Assembly: GCA_942490885.1 (NCBI GenBank)
Contig: CALNYT010000002.1
Span: forward strand, 558,001 to 622,000
Direction of reading: 5' to 3'
Length of the DNA: 64,000 bases
Origin: Oceanirhabdus sp942490885
GTDB taxonomy: Bacteria > Bacillota > Clostridia > Clostridiales > Clostridiaceae
The notes below the pieces were generated by a model. The model searched no databases. It saw only the letters and a program-made list of their open reading frames with translations, and was not told the DNA's origin. Shown here piece after piece: positions 17,319 through 26,527 of this stretch (positions within the stretch are counted from its first letter, which is position 1; each line of letters opens with the position of its first letter). Made by a program: the position numbers and the translations under genes.

Positions 17319-17994
17319 CTTTAATCATATAACCAATTCCGCGGATAGTGTGAATATATTTAACGTCATAATGACTATCAATTTTAGCCCTTAAATAACG
17401 TATATATACATCAACAATATTGGTATCTCCTGTATAATCATACCCCCAAACTTCATTTAGAATCTGGTCTCTGGAAAGTGCAATATTTTTATTTATCATA
17501 AGATATTTTAAAAGATCAAATTCTGTTTTGGTTAAATCTATTATGTCATTGTTAAATTTCACTGTGTGTTGTTCATTGTTTAAAGCCAATTTGTTCATAG
17601 TGAGAACTTTAGTGTCTAATACATTATCATTGTTGTTTTTTAGGGTAACTCTTATTCTTGCCAGTAGTACTTCTATGGCAAATGGTTTTGTAACGTAATC
17701 ATTTGCACCCATATCAAGTCCCATCACAATGTCCATTGTGGTATCTTTAGCAGTTAGCATTATTATTGGTACAGTACTCTCGCGTCTAATTCTTCTGCAT
17801 ACTTCTATGCCATTAAGCCCTGGAAGCATTATATCCAATATTATCATATCGGGATCTGTATTCAGGGCTTTTTCTAGACCTTCTCTACCATCAAAAGCTT
17901 GAGTTACCATATAACCTTCATATTCTAGTTCTAGTTGAAGAAAACGTGAAATCTTTACTTCATCTTCAATAATCAGAATGTGTTTCTTTATCAT
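17305..17994 (-). CDS. OmpR/PhoB-family response regulator
   Basis: A 229-residue regulator with an N-terminal receiver domain (acidic pair in LIIEDEVKISRF, phospho-acceptor Asp in MIILDIMLPGLNG, Lys in DYVTKPF). The C-terminal winged helix is of the OmpR type (LTKTEFDLLKYLM, and VDVYIRYLRAKID to IRGIGYMI). Translation starts at ATG 17994, 7-8 nt after AAGGAG; the 14 codons upstream are not needed. It is transcribed with the downstream kinase and presumably is phosphorylated by it. Confidence 0.9.
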   Translation of the reverse strand: MIKKHILIIEDEVKISRFLQLELEYEGYMVTQAFDGREGLEKALNTDPDMIILDIMLPGLNGIEVCRRIRRESTVPIIMLTAKDTTMDIVMGLDMGANDYVTKPFAIEVLLARIRVTLKNNNDNVLDTKVLTMNKLALNNEQHTVKFNNDIIDLTKTEFDLLKYLMINKNIALSRDQILNEVWGYDYTGDTNIVDVYIRYLRAKIDSHYDVKYIHTIRGIGYMIKDEEE

Positions 17995-18097
17995 AATCAA
18001 TCTCCTTGTTGTGGATATAAATGACTTATATACCAATGATAATATATAGTCATACCATTATCAAGATAATACTTTGATTACATATCCAAGGAAGGGA

Positions 18098-18544
18098 TTA
18101 TTCTCGTATTCCATCTATTGAAGAGTTTATAGTATCGCTTATTTTAGTTATTGTTTTATTTATTGTAAAATCTTCTTTTCCTCGTCTTGAAAATCTCAAG
18201 GTATGCTTAGTTAATAGTGATAAAGCGCCAGCAATCAGTGTTATTGGAGTTGCTACTATAAGTGCTAGTATTAATAAGTTAAGAGAAACATCAAGTTTCA
18301 TTCTATCTTCCTTACTTACAAGCAATCTAATCTCAAATCCCTTTTGGATAAGTTTTTTAATAGTATCAAGTGCATTTGATGAACAATCTTGCAGTGAATT
18401 AACTTTGATTTTCTTTTCTTGTTCTAAATAAGCAAGTGCATTTACTATATCCCCATCATTCATCTCTAATGCTTCCTTTGCTTCTGAATAACTTACGTTA
18501 GCTCTCTTTCTTAATAAATCGATTTGTTCTAATGTTATTTTCAT
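18098..18544 (-). CDS. DUF4342 protein with N-terminal UBA-like domain
   Basis: A 148-residue protein. Residues 1-45 (ITLEQIDLLRKRANVSYSEA, GDIVNALAYLEQ) resemble the UBA-like three-helix domain of EF-Ts and NAC proteins. The C-terminal part has a hydrophobic segment (LNLLILALIVATPITLIAGALSL without a break) that fits DUF4342. It is probably membrane-associated. It lies upstream of the response regulator on the same strand with a gap of about 100 nt, so it may share regulation with that system. Function is unknown. Confidence 0.65.
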   Translation of the reverse strand: MKITLEQIDLLRKRANVSYSEAKEALEMNDGDIVNALAYLEQEKKIKVNSLQDCSSNALDTIKKLIQKGFEIRLLVSKEDRMKLDVSLNLLILALIVATPITLIAGALSLLTKHTLRFSRRGKEDFTINKTITKISDTINSSIDGIRE

Positions 18545-18602
18545 AATATAGCCTCCTATAATTTTAATTAATTTATGATTAATAGATATAATGTTCGAAG
18601 TT

Positions 18603-18646
18603 TGAACGTAGAAATCAGAGTTTGGAATCTCAGCACTCTACGTTCA
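18603..18646. repeat. 10-bp hairpin upstream of the DUF4342 gene
   Basis: TGAACGTAGA (18603-18612) pairs with TCTACGTTCA (18637-18646). It lies between the DUF4342 promoter region and the decayed RHS locus and could be an operator or a terminator remnant. Confidence 0.45.
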
Positions 18647-18784
18647 GGTATATTAATAACTTCATTTAAATTAATTGATTGATTAATTATATTATAGGTG
18701 GCTTGTATTAGATGGGAATTAGTGAAAGATTAAAATTTCATTAGAAAATCAGGAAGATTGGATGAAGAAGAGAAAATGAAATAA

Positions 18785-18978
18785 AAAACGTATTTAGAAA
18801 GTAAAGAAAATCATAGTGGAAAATGGGATCCAAATCCTACTTTTAAGCTTGTTCATAAAAATGGAACAACTGAACTATGCATATGATGAAACATCAAACC
18901 ATACAGAAACTAAGATATTAGAATACGATTCATTGGATTTGACAAATCAAAATCGTAAGTTAATAAAAGAATATCCTA
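18785..18978 (+). pseudogene. Frameshifted 5' remnants of an RHS/toxin locus
   Basis: Two protein-like fragments lie in different frames. One (about 18785-18885) contains SGKWDPNPTFKLVHKNGTTE and ends in TGA. The other (from about 18861) reads LNYAYDETSNHTETKILEYD, an RHS/YD-repeat style sequence, and then shifts frame near 18955-18975 relative to the RHS tip that follows. No start codon with a binding site is seen. It represents the eroded upstream part of a large RHS gene. Confidence 0.5.
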
Positions 18979-20266
18979 CACATATGATAATAATGGAAAT
19001 ATACAGACCATAGGGGAAACAGGTAAAAATATAAACTATTCCTATGATAAACTAAATAGATTAACAGCTATAGATAGAGTACAAGAAAATCAAAATATAG
19101 CATATGACTACGATATAAGATCAAACCTGAAATCAGAAACAAGCACCAAGCCATTGGTAATGGATATAATGCCAAGTAATTACCAATGGAATGAGCTAAA
19201 CCAATTAACTAAGTTTACTAATAACAGCCAAGAGTATGAATATGGTTACAATTATGAAGGACTAAGAATAAACAAGAAAACTCCAGAGAAAGAAATAAAT
19301 TATTACTACAACAGGGGTAAACAAACAGTATCAGAAATACACTCAGATGGAACAAATGTAAGCATCATATGGTCCAACAAACCACTAGCAAGAATAGTTA
19401 ACGGAAAATACTATTATTATATGTACAATGGTCACAATGATGTTGTACAGATGATACACGAAAATGGTAAAATAGCAAATGAGTATAGCTATGATGAATG
19501 GGGAAATCAGCTAACTGAGAGAGAAGAAGTAGAAAACCCAATCAGATACACTGGACAGTACTATGACAAAGAGAGTGGAAATTATTATCTAAGAGCAAGA
19601 TATTATAGCTCGGCATTTAAAAGGTTTATAAGTGAAGATACTTATAAGGGAAGATTAGATAAGCCGTTGAGTTTAAATTTGTATGGATATTGTAGTGGGA
19701 ATCCAGTGATGTTTGGAGATCCGAGTGGGCATTGGAAAGATGAGGCACAGTATGTTAATCTTGGTGGTGATCTTGGCGGTGGATTTGGTGGAACTGATGG
19801 AGGACCACTCATTCTAATAGAAGTACTATTGAATGTTTTAGAGGGAGTAGGGCAAGCTGTCAAAGGATCTTATACACTTTATAACATTTATGATAAAGCA
19901 GAGAATAGTTCATCTTATAACTTGAATTTTGCAAAGAAGAGTTCATCGAAAGATAAAGAGAATAAAGGAAAATCTGTTAAACTGGAAGCAGCTGTGAAAG
20001 GAAGTAAAAAACATGGGATTAAATGGAAAGAGGGTTCTGCTAGAGCTAAAAAGGAAGGGAAACCTCAAGGCCAGTGGAATGAAGACGATTTAGAATTTGC
20101 TACACAAAGGGCAAATGAATTAAAACCTGGTGAAAGTGATTATTTTAATTTACCGAAAGGTTCTAAATCTATTGTACATATGCCTGATGGAACCATTATA
20201 CCAGCTACAAAAATATGGATTAGAAAAAATGGAACAGGAACTTGGCACGGATATCCAATGCCGTAA
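18959..20266 (+). CDS. RHS-repeat core and variable toxin-like C-terminus (5'-truncated)
   Basis: The frame is open from 18959. It reads YD repeats (YTYDNNGN, INYSYDKLNRLTAID, YNYEGLRINKK), then the RHS core hallmarks VQMIHENGKIANEYSYDEWG, RYTGQYYDKESGNYYLRARY and the boundary motif LNLYGYCSGNPVMFGDPSGH. Past the boundary, a variable tail of about 180 residues ends in a conserved-looking block (HGIKWKEGSARAKKEGKPQG; MPDGTIIPATKIWIRKNGTG). This is the layout of polymorphic toxins, where the tail is a cut-off toxin. The tail family is not recognised. There is no proper start (first in-frame starts are TTG 19154 and ATGs after it), so it is an orphan tip module rather than a full exported RHS protein. 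The next gene is the candidate immunity gene. Confidence 0.65.
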   Translation, partial: VNKRISYTYDNNGNIQTIGETGKNINYSYDKLNRLTAIDRVQENQNIAYDYDIRSNLKSETSTKPLVMDIMPSNYQWNELNQLTKFTNNSQEYEYGYNYEGLRINKKTPEKEINYYYNRGKQTVSEIHSDGTNVSIIWSNKPLARIVNGKYYYYMYNGHNDVVQMIHENGKIANEYSYDEWGNQLTEREEVENPIRYTGQYYDKESGNYYLRARYYSSAFKRFISEDTYKGRLDKPLSLNLYGYCSGNPVMFGDPSGHWKDEAQYVNLGGDLGGGFGGTDGGPLILIEVLLNVLEGVGQAVKGSYTLYNIYDKAENSSSYNLNFAKKSSSKDKENKGKSVKLEAAVKGSKKHGIKWKEGSARAKKEGKPQGQWNEDDLEFATQRANELKPGESDYFNLPKGSKSIVHMPDGTIIPATKIWIRKNGTGTWHGYPMP

Positions 20267-20280
20267 AGGAGATGATTGAG

Positions 20281-20811
20281 ATGGATTTTTATATTCAAGC
20301 AAGTTGCCCTAGATATACTGGTGAATTTGATGAGGAGGATTATAACTTGTCAACAGCCATTGAAACAATATTTCCTATGATGACTGAAGAAGCAATAATG
20401 GTTTGGAAGACTATACATATTCCATTGAGTTATAAATACGATATAAGTTGGATGATTGACGATATTTTGAACATCCTTGAAAATCTAAGAAATACTACCA
20501 ATGGTGAATTGTGTATTAACTGGGCTTCTGATACATTTGCAAATTTGTGGAACATTAAGTGGGATATTGATGATGTAGTAATTAGCTCTAAGTGGGGTTC
20601 GATATTAGGGCATACTGAACAGTTGTTAGAATTGAAAGGGCCTATAAAAGTCTCCAAAAGGTCATTTGAAAATGAGTGGAAGAAAGTTCTTTATAATATT
20701 ATAGATGGACTAAGGCAATCTAGATACTCAGAAGATAATCTTCCGGGAATGGATAGATTAGTTTCGGAATATAATTCTATAAACAAATTTGGCATACTCT
20801 ATGAAAGCTAG
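20281..20811 (+). CDS. Candidate immunity protein for the RHS toxin tip
   Basis: A soluble, acidic protein of 176 residues, starting 14 nt after the RHS stop. ATG 20281 lies 9 nt after AAAGGAG (20265-20271); the longer frame from 20242 overlaps the RHS gene. It is rich in Trp and acidic residues (MDFYIQASCPRYTGEFDEED), and no enzyme motif is seen. Position and size fit an immunity gene. No known immunity family is recognised, so the assignment rests on context. Confidence 0.55.
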   Translation: MDFYIQASCPRYTGEFDEEDYNLSTAIETIFPMMTEEAIMVWKTIHIPLSYKYDISWMIDDILNILENLRNTTNGELCINWASDTFANLWNIKWDIDDVVISSKWGSILGHTEQLLELKGPIKVSKRSFENEWKKVLYNIIDGLRQSRYSEDNLPGMDRLVSEYNSINKFGILYES

Positions 20812-21163
20812 TAATTAAGAATCACAAATCATTGCAAAGAGACTTTTCTTTTTTAACAATATGGTTTATGTCAATAGTAAGTTCAGTAGGGTATGTTTCA
20901 GAAAAAACCTCGGGGGTTGAGAAAAGGGGGTGAATGAAAAAAGGCTAACAAGGGAAATTAAGTTTCAGGGTTAGTCTTTTTATTGAAGGTTCAAAAGCGT
21001 GGGTTAGGTTTTAGAGCAAAGCTCTCTAGGAGTACAAGAAATGTGATATTAATAAAAAAAGATTGATATAAACGAGAAGATAAAAAAATTTGCCGAAAGG
21101 CAGGACTTTAGAGTATTTAATGGGAATATAAAATTAATACAAGGATGGAATAGGATTTATTAG
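20812..21163 (+). other. Gene-poor stretch with a duplicated terminator and Rpn remnants
   Basis: A terminator-like hairpin (GGCTAAC/GTTAGTC, 20943-20976, followed by Ts) carries the block CAGGGTTAGTCTTTTT, which recurs in the terminator after the Rpn-type fragment (21690 on). The rest, up to 21163, has no open frame of note and looks like eroded sequence of the missing N-terminal half of the next gene. Confidence 0.45.
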
Positions 21164-21649
21164 ATGAAAATTTCTCGGAGAGAAATCATCGAATTTCATA
21201 TTTTACAGGATGAAACTGGATATAAGTTAACAGATGTGTTAGAAATTCATTTTTTAGAGTTACCAAAGCTTGCGAAGGTGAATAGTTTAAAAGATACAGA
21301 TGACCCTATTTTAGAGTGGCTTGAATTTATAGATGCAAAGTCAAAGGAGGGAATGGAAATGTTAGCTGAAAAAAATAAAAATATTAAAGCAGCGTATGAG
21401 ATATTGCAAAGAGTTAGTAAAAGTAAAGAGGCTAGAATGGCATATGAAGCAAGACAGGCAGAAATTATGGATCAGTTAACTAGAGAAAAAAGTGCAAGAG
21501 AAGAAGGAATAAAAGAAGGAATCGAAAAAGGAATAGAAAAAGAAAAATTAGCAATTGCTCAAAGTGCTCTTTTAATGAATCTACCTATAGAACAAATAGA
21601 AAAGTTAACAGGATTATCAATAGAGACAATAGGAAGATTAATGAATTGA
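21164..21649 (+). pseudogene. C-terminal fragment of an Rpn-family nuclease/transposase-like protein
   Basis: The 161-residue frame matches the C-terminal half of PD-(D/E)XK Rpn-type proteins (recombination-promoting nuclease, often annotated as putative transposase). Visible are DETGYKLTDVLEIHFLELPK, DPILEWLEFIDAKSKEGMEM, a repeated GIKEG/GIEKG charged helix and the terminal GLSIETIGRLMN. The N-terminal nuclease core found in full proteins of about 280-300 residues is missing, so it is almost surely inactive as a nuclease. Confidence 0.65.
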
Positions 21650-21665
21650 AAATAATAGGAACTGT

Positions 21666-21707
21666 AGACTAACACTGGGGATAAAAATTCAGGGTTAGTC
21701 TTTTTTA
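21666..21707 (+). terminator. Rho-independent terminator after the Rpn fragment
   Basis: An 8-bp stem AGACTAAC/GTTAGTCT (21666-21673, 21694-21701) is followed by a T run. Its right half duplicates the element at 20967-20982. Confidence 0.75.
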
Positions 21708-21727
21708 GATATATAAAAGAGAATATC

Positions 21728-21763
21728 AAAAAAAGCATGAGAATCAAATCTCATGCTTTTTAT
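21728..21763. terminator. Bidirectional terminator, mainly for the DEAD-box gene
   Basis: AAAAGCATGAGA pairs with TCTCATGCTTTT around a 6-nt loop (21730-21761). A/T runs on both sides allow use on either strand. It lies 17 nt beyond the DEAD-box helicase stop. Confidence 0.8.
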
Positions 21764-21779
21764 ATAAAGTAGTATAATC

Positions 21780-23441
21780 TTAGTTAAGTCTATCAGATTT
21801 GTTGCTTCTATTATTAGTAGATGGACGACTAGAACGGTTTGAACGGCTAGTTTTACCTTTAGCAGGTTCCATCACTACGTTAATACCTTTGATCTTGTTG
21901 TTTTTCATTGAAAGAAGAACAGCGTGAGCGTGTTGCTCAGGTATTTCAACAAATGAGAATGCTTCAAGAATATCTATATCTCCTATAAGAGATCCACTGA
22001 TAGAACTATTGTCAGTTATAGAACCAACGATATCACCAGGACGAACTCTATGTTTCTTACCTATGTTAAGGAACATTCTAACCATTCCAGAACTTGCTCC
22101 TGTATCACCATATTTAACAGGTTTTTCACCTTTAATATCTTTTAACTCAGGCATGTGAAGTTCTTTCTTAAGAAGAGCTGCAGCTATATCTATAAGTTCA
22201 AGACCTTCTTCTTGAAGTTTTTCAACCATATTGATATATTTACCCATCTTACCTGAATTCATAATTGATTTTAATTCATCTATGAAAGCTGCTGTCTTCA
22301 TTTCTTCTATATCTTTTACTGTAGGTACAGAATCTTTTTCTACAGTGTTATTAGTGTATTTCATAATATCTCTTAATCTGAAGAAAGTTCTTGCAGTAAC
22401 GAATGAGTATGCAGTACCCTCTCTACCAGCTCTTCCAGTTCTTCCGATTCTATGAACATAATATTCTTCGTGCTCAGGAACATCATAGTTGAATACGTAA
22501 TCACAATCATCGATATCAAGTCCTCTTGCAGCAACGTCAGTCGCAACTAGAATCTTAACATTTCCTTCTTTGAAGTTATTAATAACACTTAATCTAAGTG
22601 TTTGTTTCATATCACCATGTATTTTATCAGCACTATATCCACGTGTCTGAAGTTGAGCAGTTACTTCATCAACTTTTCTCTTTGTATTACAGAAAACAAT
22701 TGATAACTTAGGAACACGAATATCTATAAGTCTAGATAATGCTTCGAATTTTTCGCTCTCTCTAACCTCAACATATTTTTGAGTTATGTTAGGAGTAGAT
22801 AATTTAGTTCTAGTAATCTTAATAATCTCAGGATTTTTCTGATATTTGTTGATGATGTTTAAAATAGGTTTAGGCATTGTAGCAGAGAATAATAAAGTCT
22901 GTCTGTCTTCAGTTTTAATGAAAGACATAATCTCTTCGATATCTTCTCTGAATCCCATGTTAAGCATTTCATCAGCTTCATCAAGAATTAACATTTTAAG
23001 ATCATCAAGTTTTAAAGTTCTTCTTCTAATGTGGTCCATAACTCTTCCAGGAGTTCCAATTATAATGTGAACACCTTTTCTTAAAGCAGTGATTTGTCTA
23101 TCAATAGACTGACCACCAAAAACAGATTGAACTTTTAAACCACGCTTATGTTTTCCTATTTCATAAAGTTGCTCAGAAACTTGAAGAGCAAGCTCTCTTG
23201 TAGGACATAAAATTAAAGCTTGTGGTGTGTTGTTTTTAATAGAAACAAGATCAACAGCAGGTATTCCGAATGCAGCTGTTTTACCAGTTCCAGTTTGAGC
23301 CTGACCTACTACATCCTTTCCTTCTAATATTAGAGGGATTGTTTGACTTTGGATTGGTGTAGCTTTCTCGAAGCCCATATCTTTAACCGCCTTTAATACG
23401 TCTTCAGAGCAGTTAAGATTTTCAAATAATAATTCATTCAT
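21780..23441 (-). CDS. DEAD-box ATP-dependent RNA helicase with DbpA-type RNA-binding domain
   Basis: About 550 residues with all helicase motifs: Q motif (GFEKATPIQSQTIP), Walker A AQTGTGKTAA, motif Ia PTRELALQV, GTPGRVMDH, DEAD in LILDEADEML, FSATMP, and motifs V/VI (ATDVAARGLDID, HRIGRTGRAGREG). A C-terminal RRM-like DbpA domain (VRMFLNIGKKHRVRPGDIVG to INVVMEPAKGK) is followed by a basic Ser/Arg/Asn-rich tail. This is the DeaD/CsdA/CshA type, which acts in ribosome assembly and RNA turnover, often in the cold. ATG 23441 gives the family N-terminus (MNELLFENL), 12 nt after AAAGGA; the ATG at 23453 directly abuts that site and is unlikely. Confidence 0.92.
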   Translation of the reverse strand: MNELLFENLNCSEDVLKAVKDMGFEKATPIQSQTIPLILEGKDVVGQAQTGTGKTAAFGIPAVDLVSIKNNTPQALILCPTRELALQVSEQLYEIGKHKRGLKVQSVFGGQSIDRQITALRKGVHIIIGTPGRVMDHIRRRTLKLDDLKMLILDEADEMLNMGFREDIEEIMSFIKTEDRQTLLFSATMPKPILNIINKYQKNPEIIKITRTKLSTPNITQKYVEVRESEKFEALSRLIDIRVPKLSIVFCNTKRKVDEVTAQLQTRGYSADKIHGDMKQTLRLSVINNFKEGNVKILVATDVAARGLDIDDCDYVFNYDVPEHEEYYVHRIGRTGRAGREGTAYSFVTARTFFRLRDIMKYTNNTVEKDSVPTVKDIEEMKTAAFIDELKSIMNSGKMGKYINMVEKLQEEGLELIDIAAALLKKELHMPELKDIKGEKPVKYGDTGASSGMVRMFLNIGKKHRVRPGDIVGSITDNSSISGSLIGDIDILEAFSFVEIPEQHAHAVLLSMKNNKIKGINVVMEPAKGKTSRSNRSSRPSTNNRSNKSDRLN

Positions 23442-23453
23442 ACGTTTAATCAT

Positions 23454-23848
23454 TCCTTTAGTTTAATTTTTTTAAGCTAATGGAAATTGCATTTTGACTG
23501 GTTAACGGAATTTTATATATTATATAAATATAATTATAGACAAGTTATACTGAAGTTATTCAATTTCTCTCTATTTAATAGATTAATTAGTATCTATAAA
23601 AAAATATAAATTCAATGGGACTATTGTAAATATAGCTCACAAATTAGCGCACTATATTATGCAATTTCCAAACATTATCATCTTTTATTAAAAAAGATAG
23701 TAAATTTATTTTAGCAAACAACTCATTATAACACTAAACGTGACTAATTAAAACTGGTTTAATTTATATATTAAGAAAAAAATTTTGAAAGGTGTCAATA
23801 AAAATACTATAATTGTAAATGAATAAAAAAAATGTAAGGAGGATTAAC
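23454..23848 (+). promoter_or_regulatory. Divergent intergenic region; promoter of the methyltransferase operon
   Basis: TTGAAA (23785-23790) and TATAAT (23808-23813) are 17 bp apart, a good housekeeping promoter for the gene at 23849. The rest, nearly 300 bp upstream of the helicase gene, is very AT-rich; a long leader is plausible as in other DEAD-box genes, but no structure was recognised. Confidence 0.65.
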
Positions 23849-24529
23849 ATGCAAGTGGAATATAAGGATACTATTGGATTTTGGGAAAAAGTTTTTGCTT
23901 CAAAAGAACAATTGTGCAAGGGCAGAGATTATACGAAAAACATAGGGGTAATAGATTTAGAAAAGGGAATAGAATGGATCTCATCAACAAGTGAAAAAAT
24001 TCTTGATTATGGATGTGGAAATGGAGTTATGGTATTGAGAACACTTGCATATGGTGTAAATAATATACATGGTATAGATATTTGTGAAAATGCTATAAAA
24101 GCAGCATTGAAATCAGTTCAAGAATATGAATTGAAGGATAAAGCTTCTTTTGAAATTGGTGGAGTAGAAGCTTTGGAAAAACTTCAGGATTGTGAATTTG
24201 ATGGAGTGATACTATCTAATATAATAGATAATATGATTCCTAAAGATTCTTTAAGATTGTTAGATGAAGTAGCGAGGATTTTAAAGCCTGGTGGAAAACT
24301 TCTACTAAAGATTAATCCTTATATTGAAGAGGAAAAAAGACAAGAGTGGAAATTTGAAGAGCTTCAAGAAGAATTCTATAAAGAAACTTCGGGATTATAT
24401 TTATGGAATCTTACTGAAGATAAATTAGACATGATTTTAGGGGATAAATTTATTATTGAAGAAAGAAAAGAAGTTTATTTTGAACAACATGATATGTTTA
24501 ATAGAATGTATTATGTAAGAAAGAAATAA
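23849..24529 (+). CDS. Class I SAM-dependent methyltransferase
   Basis: A 226-residue methyltransferase. Motif I is ILDYGCGNGVMVLR, motif II IHGIDICENAIKAA, motif IV CEFDGVILSNIIDNM, and the post-motif segment is LLDEVARILKPGGKLLLKINPY, which is the usual Methyltransf_11/25 layout. ATG 23849 follows AAGGAGG with proper spacing; ten extra upstream codons lack a binding site. It is followed 6 nt later by a cyclase-family gene, so the two form an operon. The substrate is unknown. Confidence 0.82.
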   Translation: MQVEYKDTIGFWEKVFASKEQLCKGRDYTKNIGVIDLEKGIEWISSTSEKILDYGCGNGVMVLRTLAYGVNNIHGIDICENAIKAALKSVQEYELKDKASFEIGGVEALEKLQDCEFDGVILSNIIDNMIPKDSLRLLDEVARILKPGGKLLLKINPYIEEEKRQEWKFEELQEEFYKETSGLYLWNLTEDKLDMILGDKFIIEERKEVYFEQHDMFNRMYYVRKK

Positions 24530-24535
24530 AGGGAT

Positions 24536-25207
24536 GTGATAGAAATTAATAATAAGGTATACGATTTAACTTACACAATTCATCAAGATATGGTAGTTTA
24601 TCCAGGAACAGAACAGCCTATAATAAATGAGGCAAATACTATTAAAAATAATGGATTTGAGGAGAAAAAACTTACACTGTATTCTCATACAGGAACTCAC
24701 ATGGATGCTCCAGCGCATATGGTGCTTGGAGGGAAACATCTTGAAGAGTTTGATAGCAGTAAATTTGTTGGAAAGGCAGTGATAATAAGAATAGAAAAAG
24801 AGTGTGGTAAAATTACTGAAGAAGAAGTTATAGAATATTTTAATGATAATACAATAAGTGAAGAGTTAGAACATATTGAATTTGTACTGTTAAACACTGG
24901 TTGGGGAAAATACTGGGGTAGTGAAGAGTACTTTGGAGATTTCCCTACATTATCATTAGAAGCTGTGAAGTGGATTAAGAATAAATTCAAAAATCTAAAA
25001 GGTGTTGGAGTTGATACCATTTCTGTAGATTCAATGGGGGATGATAAATTTGAAAATCATCATGAATTACTTAAGGATGATATTGTAATAATTGAAAATT
25101 TAGCAAACTTAATTAATATTGAGGAAAAAATATTTGAATTTATGTGTTTTCCAATAAAATTCAAAAGTAGCGATGGAGCTCCAGTAAGAGCAATAGGGAT
25201 GGTCTGA
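24536..25207 (+). CDS. Cyclase/kynurenine-formamidase-like metal hydrolase
   Basis: A 223-residue protein of the putative cyclase family (PF04199). The signature HTGTHMDAPAHMV (H-x-G-T-H-x-D-x-P-x-H) supplies the metal ligands. The N-terminal part YDLTYTIHQDMVVYPG and the later GVGVDTISVDSMGDDKFENH and GAPVRAIGMV also match. Members hydrolyse formylkynurenine or related amides and lactones; here no tryptophan-pathway gene is near, so the substrate is open. Translation begins at a GTG (24536) 2 nt after AAAGGG. Confidence 0.85.
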   Translation: MIEINNKVYDLTYTIHQDMVVYPGTEQPIINEANTIKNNGFEEKKLTLYSHTGTHMDAPAHMVLGGKHLEEFDSSKFVGKAVIIRIEKECGKITEEEVIEYFNDNTISEELEHIEFVLLNTGWGKYWGSEEYFGDFPTLSLEAVKWIKNKFKNLKGVGVDTISVDSMGDDKFENHHELLKDDIVIIENLANLINIEEKIFEFMCFPIKFKSSDGAPVRAIGMV

Positions 25208-25241
25208 TTTTGTAATTCCATAATTTAAAAGGTTATATTGA

Positions 25242-25514
25242 ATGAATAAAAGAAATCCTTGTGAAATTTTAAGTGATCTAATGACATTATATGAGATAAA
25301 AGGAAACTTGGAAGAACAAAAGATTGTATTTGTAGGAGAAGGGGCAAATATAAGTAATACGTGGTTTCAGGTTGAATTTAAACCCTATCAAATAAAATTG
25401 GATAAATTGAAAATTTGCAATCAAGGGTGTATTGTAAACCCTTGTCCTCCGTTTACAAGAGGAAATGAAAACTTACTTCACATGCAAAAGGCTATTTTAG
25501 CAAGATTGAGGTAG
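25242..25514 (+). CDS. Small hypothetical protein
   Basis: A 90-residue soluble protein with a Cys-containing segment (KICNQGCIVNPCPPFTRG). It follows the cyclase gene by 34 nt on the same strand and may belong to that operon. No family is recognised, and no strong ribosome binding site is seen (AAAGG about 10 nt upstream). Confidence 0.5.
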   Translation: MNKRNPCEILSDLMTLYEIKGNLEEQKIVFVGEGANISNTWFQVEFKPYQIKLDKLKICNQGCIVNPCPPFTRGNENLLHMQKAILARLR

Positions 25515-25677
25515 TAAATAAATATTATAGTAAATATCTTTTTGAGGCTAATAATAGTAATTAAGATAACAATTGAAATAGTGAGTAAAAAACTATAGAA
25601 TTAGTAATGAGGTATAAGTAATGTAATGAATACAAAAAATTTTATAGATTGAGTATAAAAAAAGTGGGAGGATATTT

Positions 25678-26337
25678 GTGTACGGTATAGGTAGAGGAAG
25701 TAGAAGAGTGTTCAAGTATGAGGAATCAAAGCCTCATGGGATTATTGCTGGAATAGCTAATTTCGTTATAGTTTATTCAATATATTTAGGATTGTTGTCT
25801 TTATTAAATACATTTATGGGAGAGGAAATTGTTCATAAGAACTTTTTTATCACACCAAATGGGATTATATTATTAGCTATAACTTTGGTGGTAGTTTTAT
25901 TTTATGGTATTGTTTTGTCAGATACAGTAGGGTTTATAACTTTAGGAGAGAAAATAGCAGGTAGAAAATTTGTTGGTACAAGAAAAGTTTGGGTAAATCC
26001 ATATTCTAAAAGTAGAGGATGGTTATTTGCAGTATTATTCATTAATATCTTAATGATTTCTAATTATTTTGGGGGAGTAGGAACGGTATACGAACCAGTT
26101 AACTATATAAGAGAAGTTATTATACTTGTATTTCATATAATGTTGTTGGTAAAAATAGGGCAGGGAAAAAATGTTTTTATGATTGCACTTATAGTCTTAT
26201 ATTTAATATCACTTATGTCAGCGATGTTTGTGTTGCCAGATAATTTAAAATATGTTGCAGCTACTGTTTTAGGAGTATTAATTTTATTGCATTTTATAAT
26301 ATACTTTATTTATAAAAATAAAGATAAGGTACTTTAA
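25678..26337 (+). CDS. Multi-pass membrane protein, RDD-like
   Basis: A 219-residue protein with about six hydrophobic segments (near residues 25-45, 60-85, 113-130, 145-160, 165-182, 190-212). The sequence FITLGEKIAGRKFVG resembles the RDD-family TPGKKLLGLKV motif, but the rest is not diagnostic. The start is GTG at 25678, preceded by GTGGGAGG (9-nt spacing). Function is unknown. Confidence 0.55.
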   Translation: MYGIGRGSRRVFKYEESKPHGIIAGIANFVIVYSIYLGLLSLLNTFMGEEIVHKNFFITPNGIILLAITLVVVLFYGIVLSDTVGFITLGEKIAGRKFVGTRKVWVNPYSKSRGWLFAVLFINILMISNYFGGVGTVYEPVNYIREVIILVFHIMLLVKIGQGKNVFMIALIVLYLISLMSAMFVLPDNLKYVAATVLGVLILLHFIIYFIYKNKDKVL

Positions 26338-26419
26338 AATAAATATCAAGTCAATCGGGAAATATAAGTGACATATTGAAGAATTATTTATTTTAAAGTA
26401 CCTAAATAGAATAATTACA

Positions 26420-26458
26420 AAGAATCTATAAAACTTAAATGTTATAGATTCTTTTTTT
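26420..26458 (+). terminator. Rho-independent terminator
   Basis: A perfect 12-bp stem (26420-26431 with 26442-26453) is followed by a T run. It ends the membrane protein gene. Confidence 0.85.
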
Positions 26459-26527
26459 GTGGAAAGTTAGTCTTCTACAATAAAAATAGAGTATAAAAAA
26501 TAAAATTAGATAGATATAGTTATTAAC

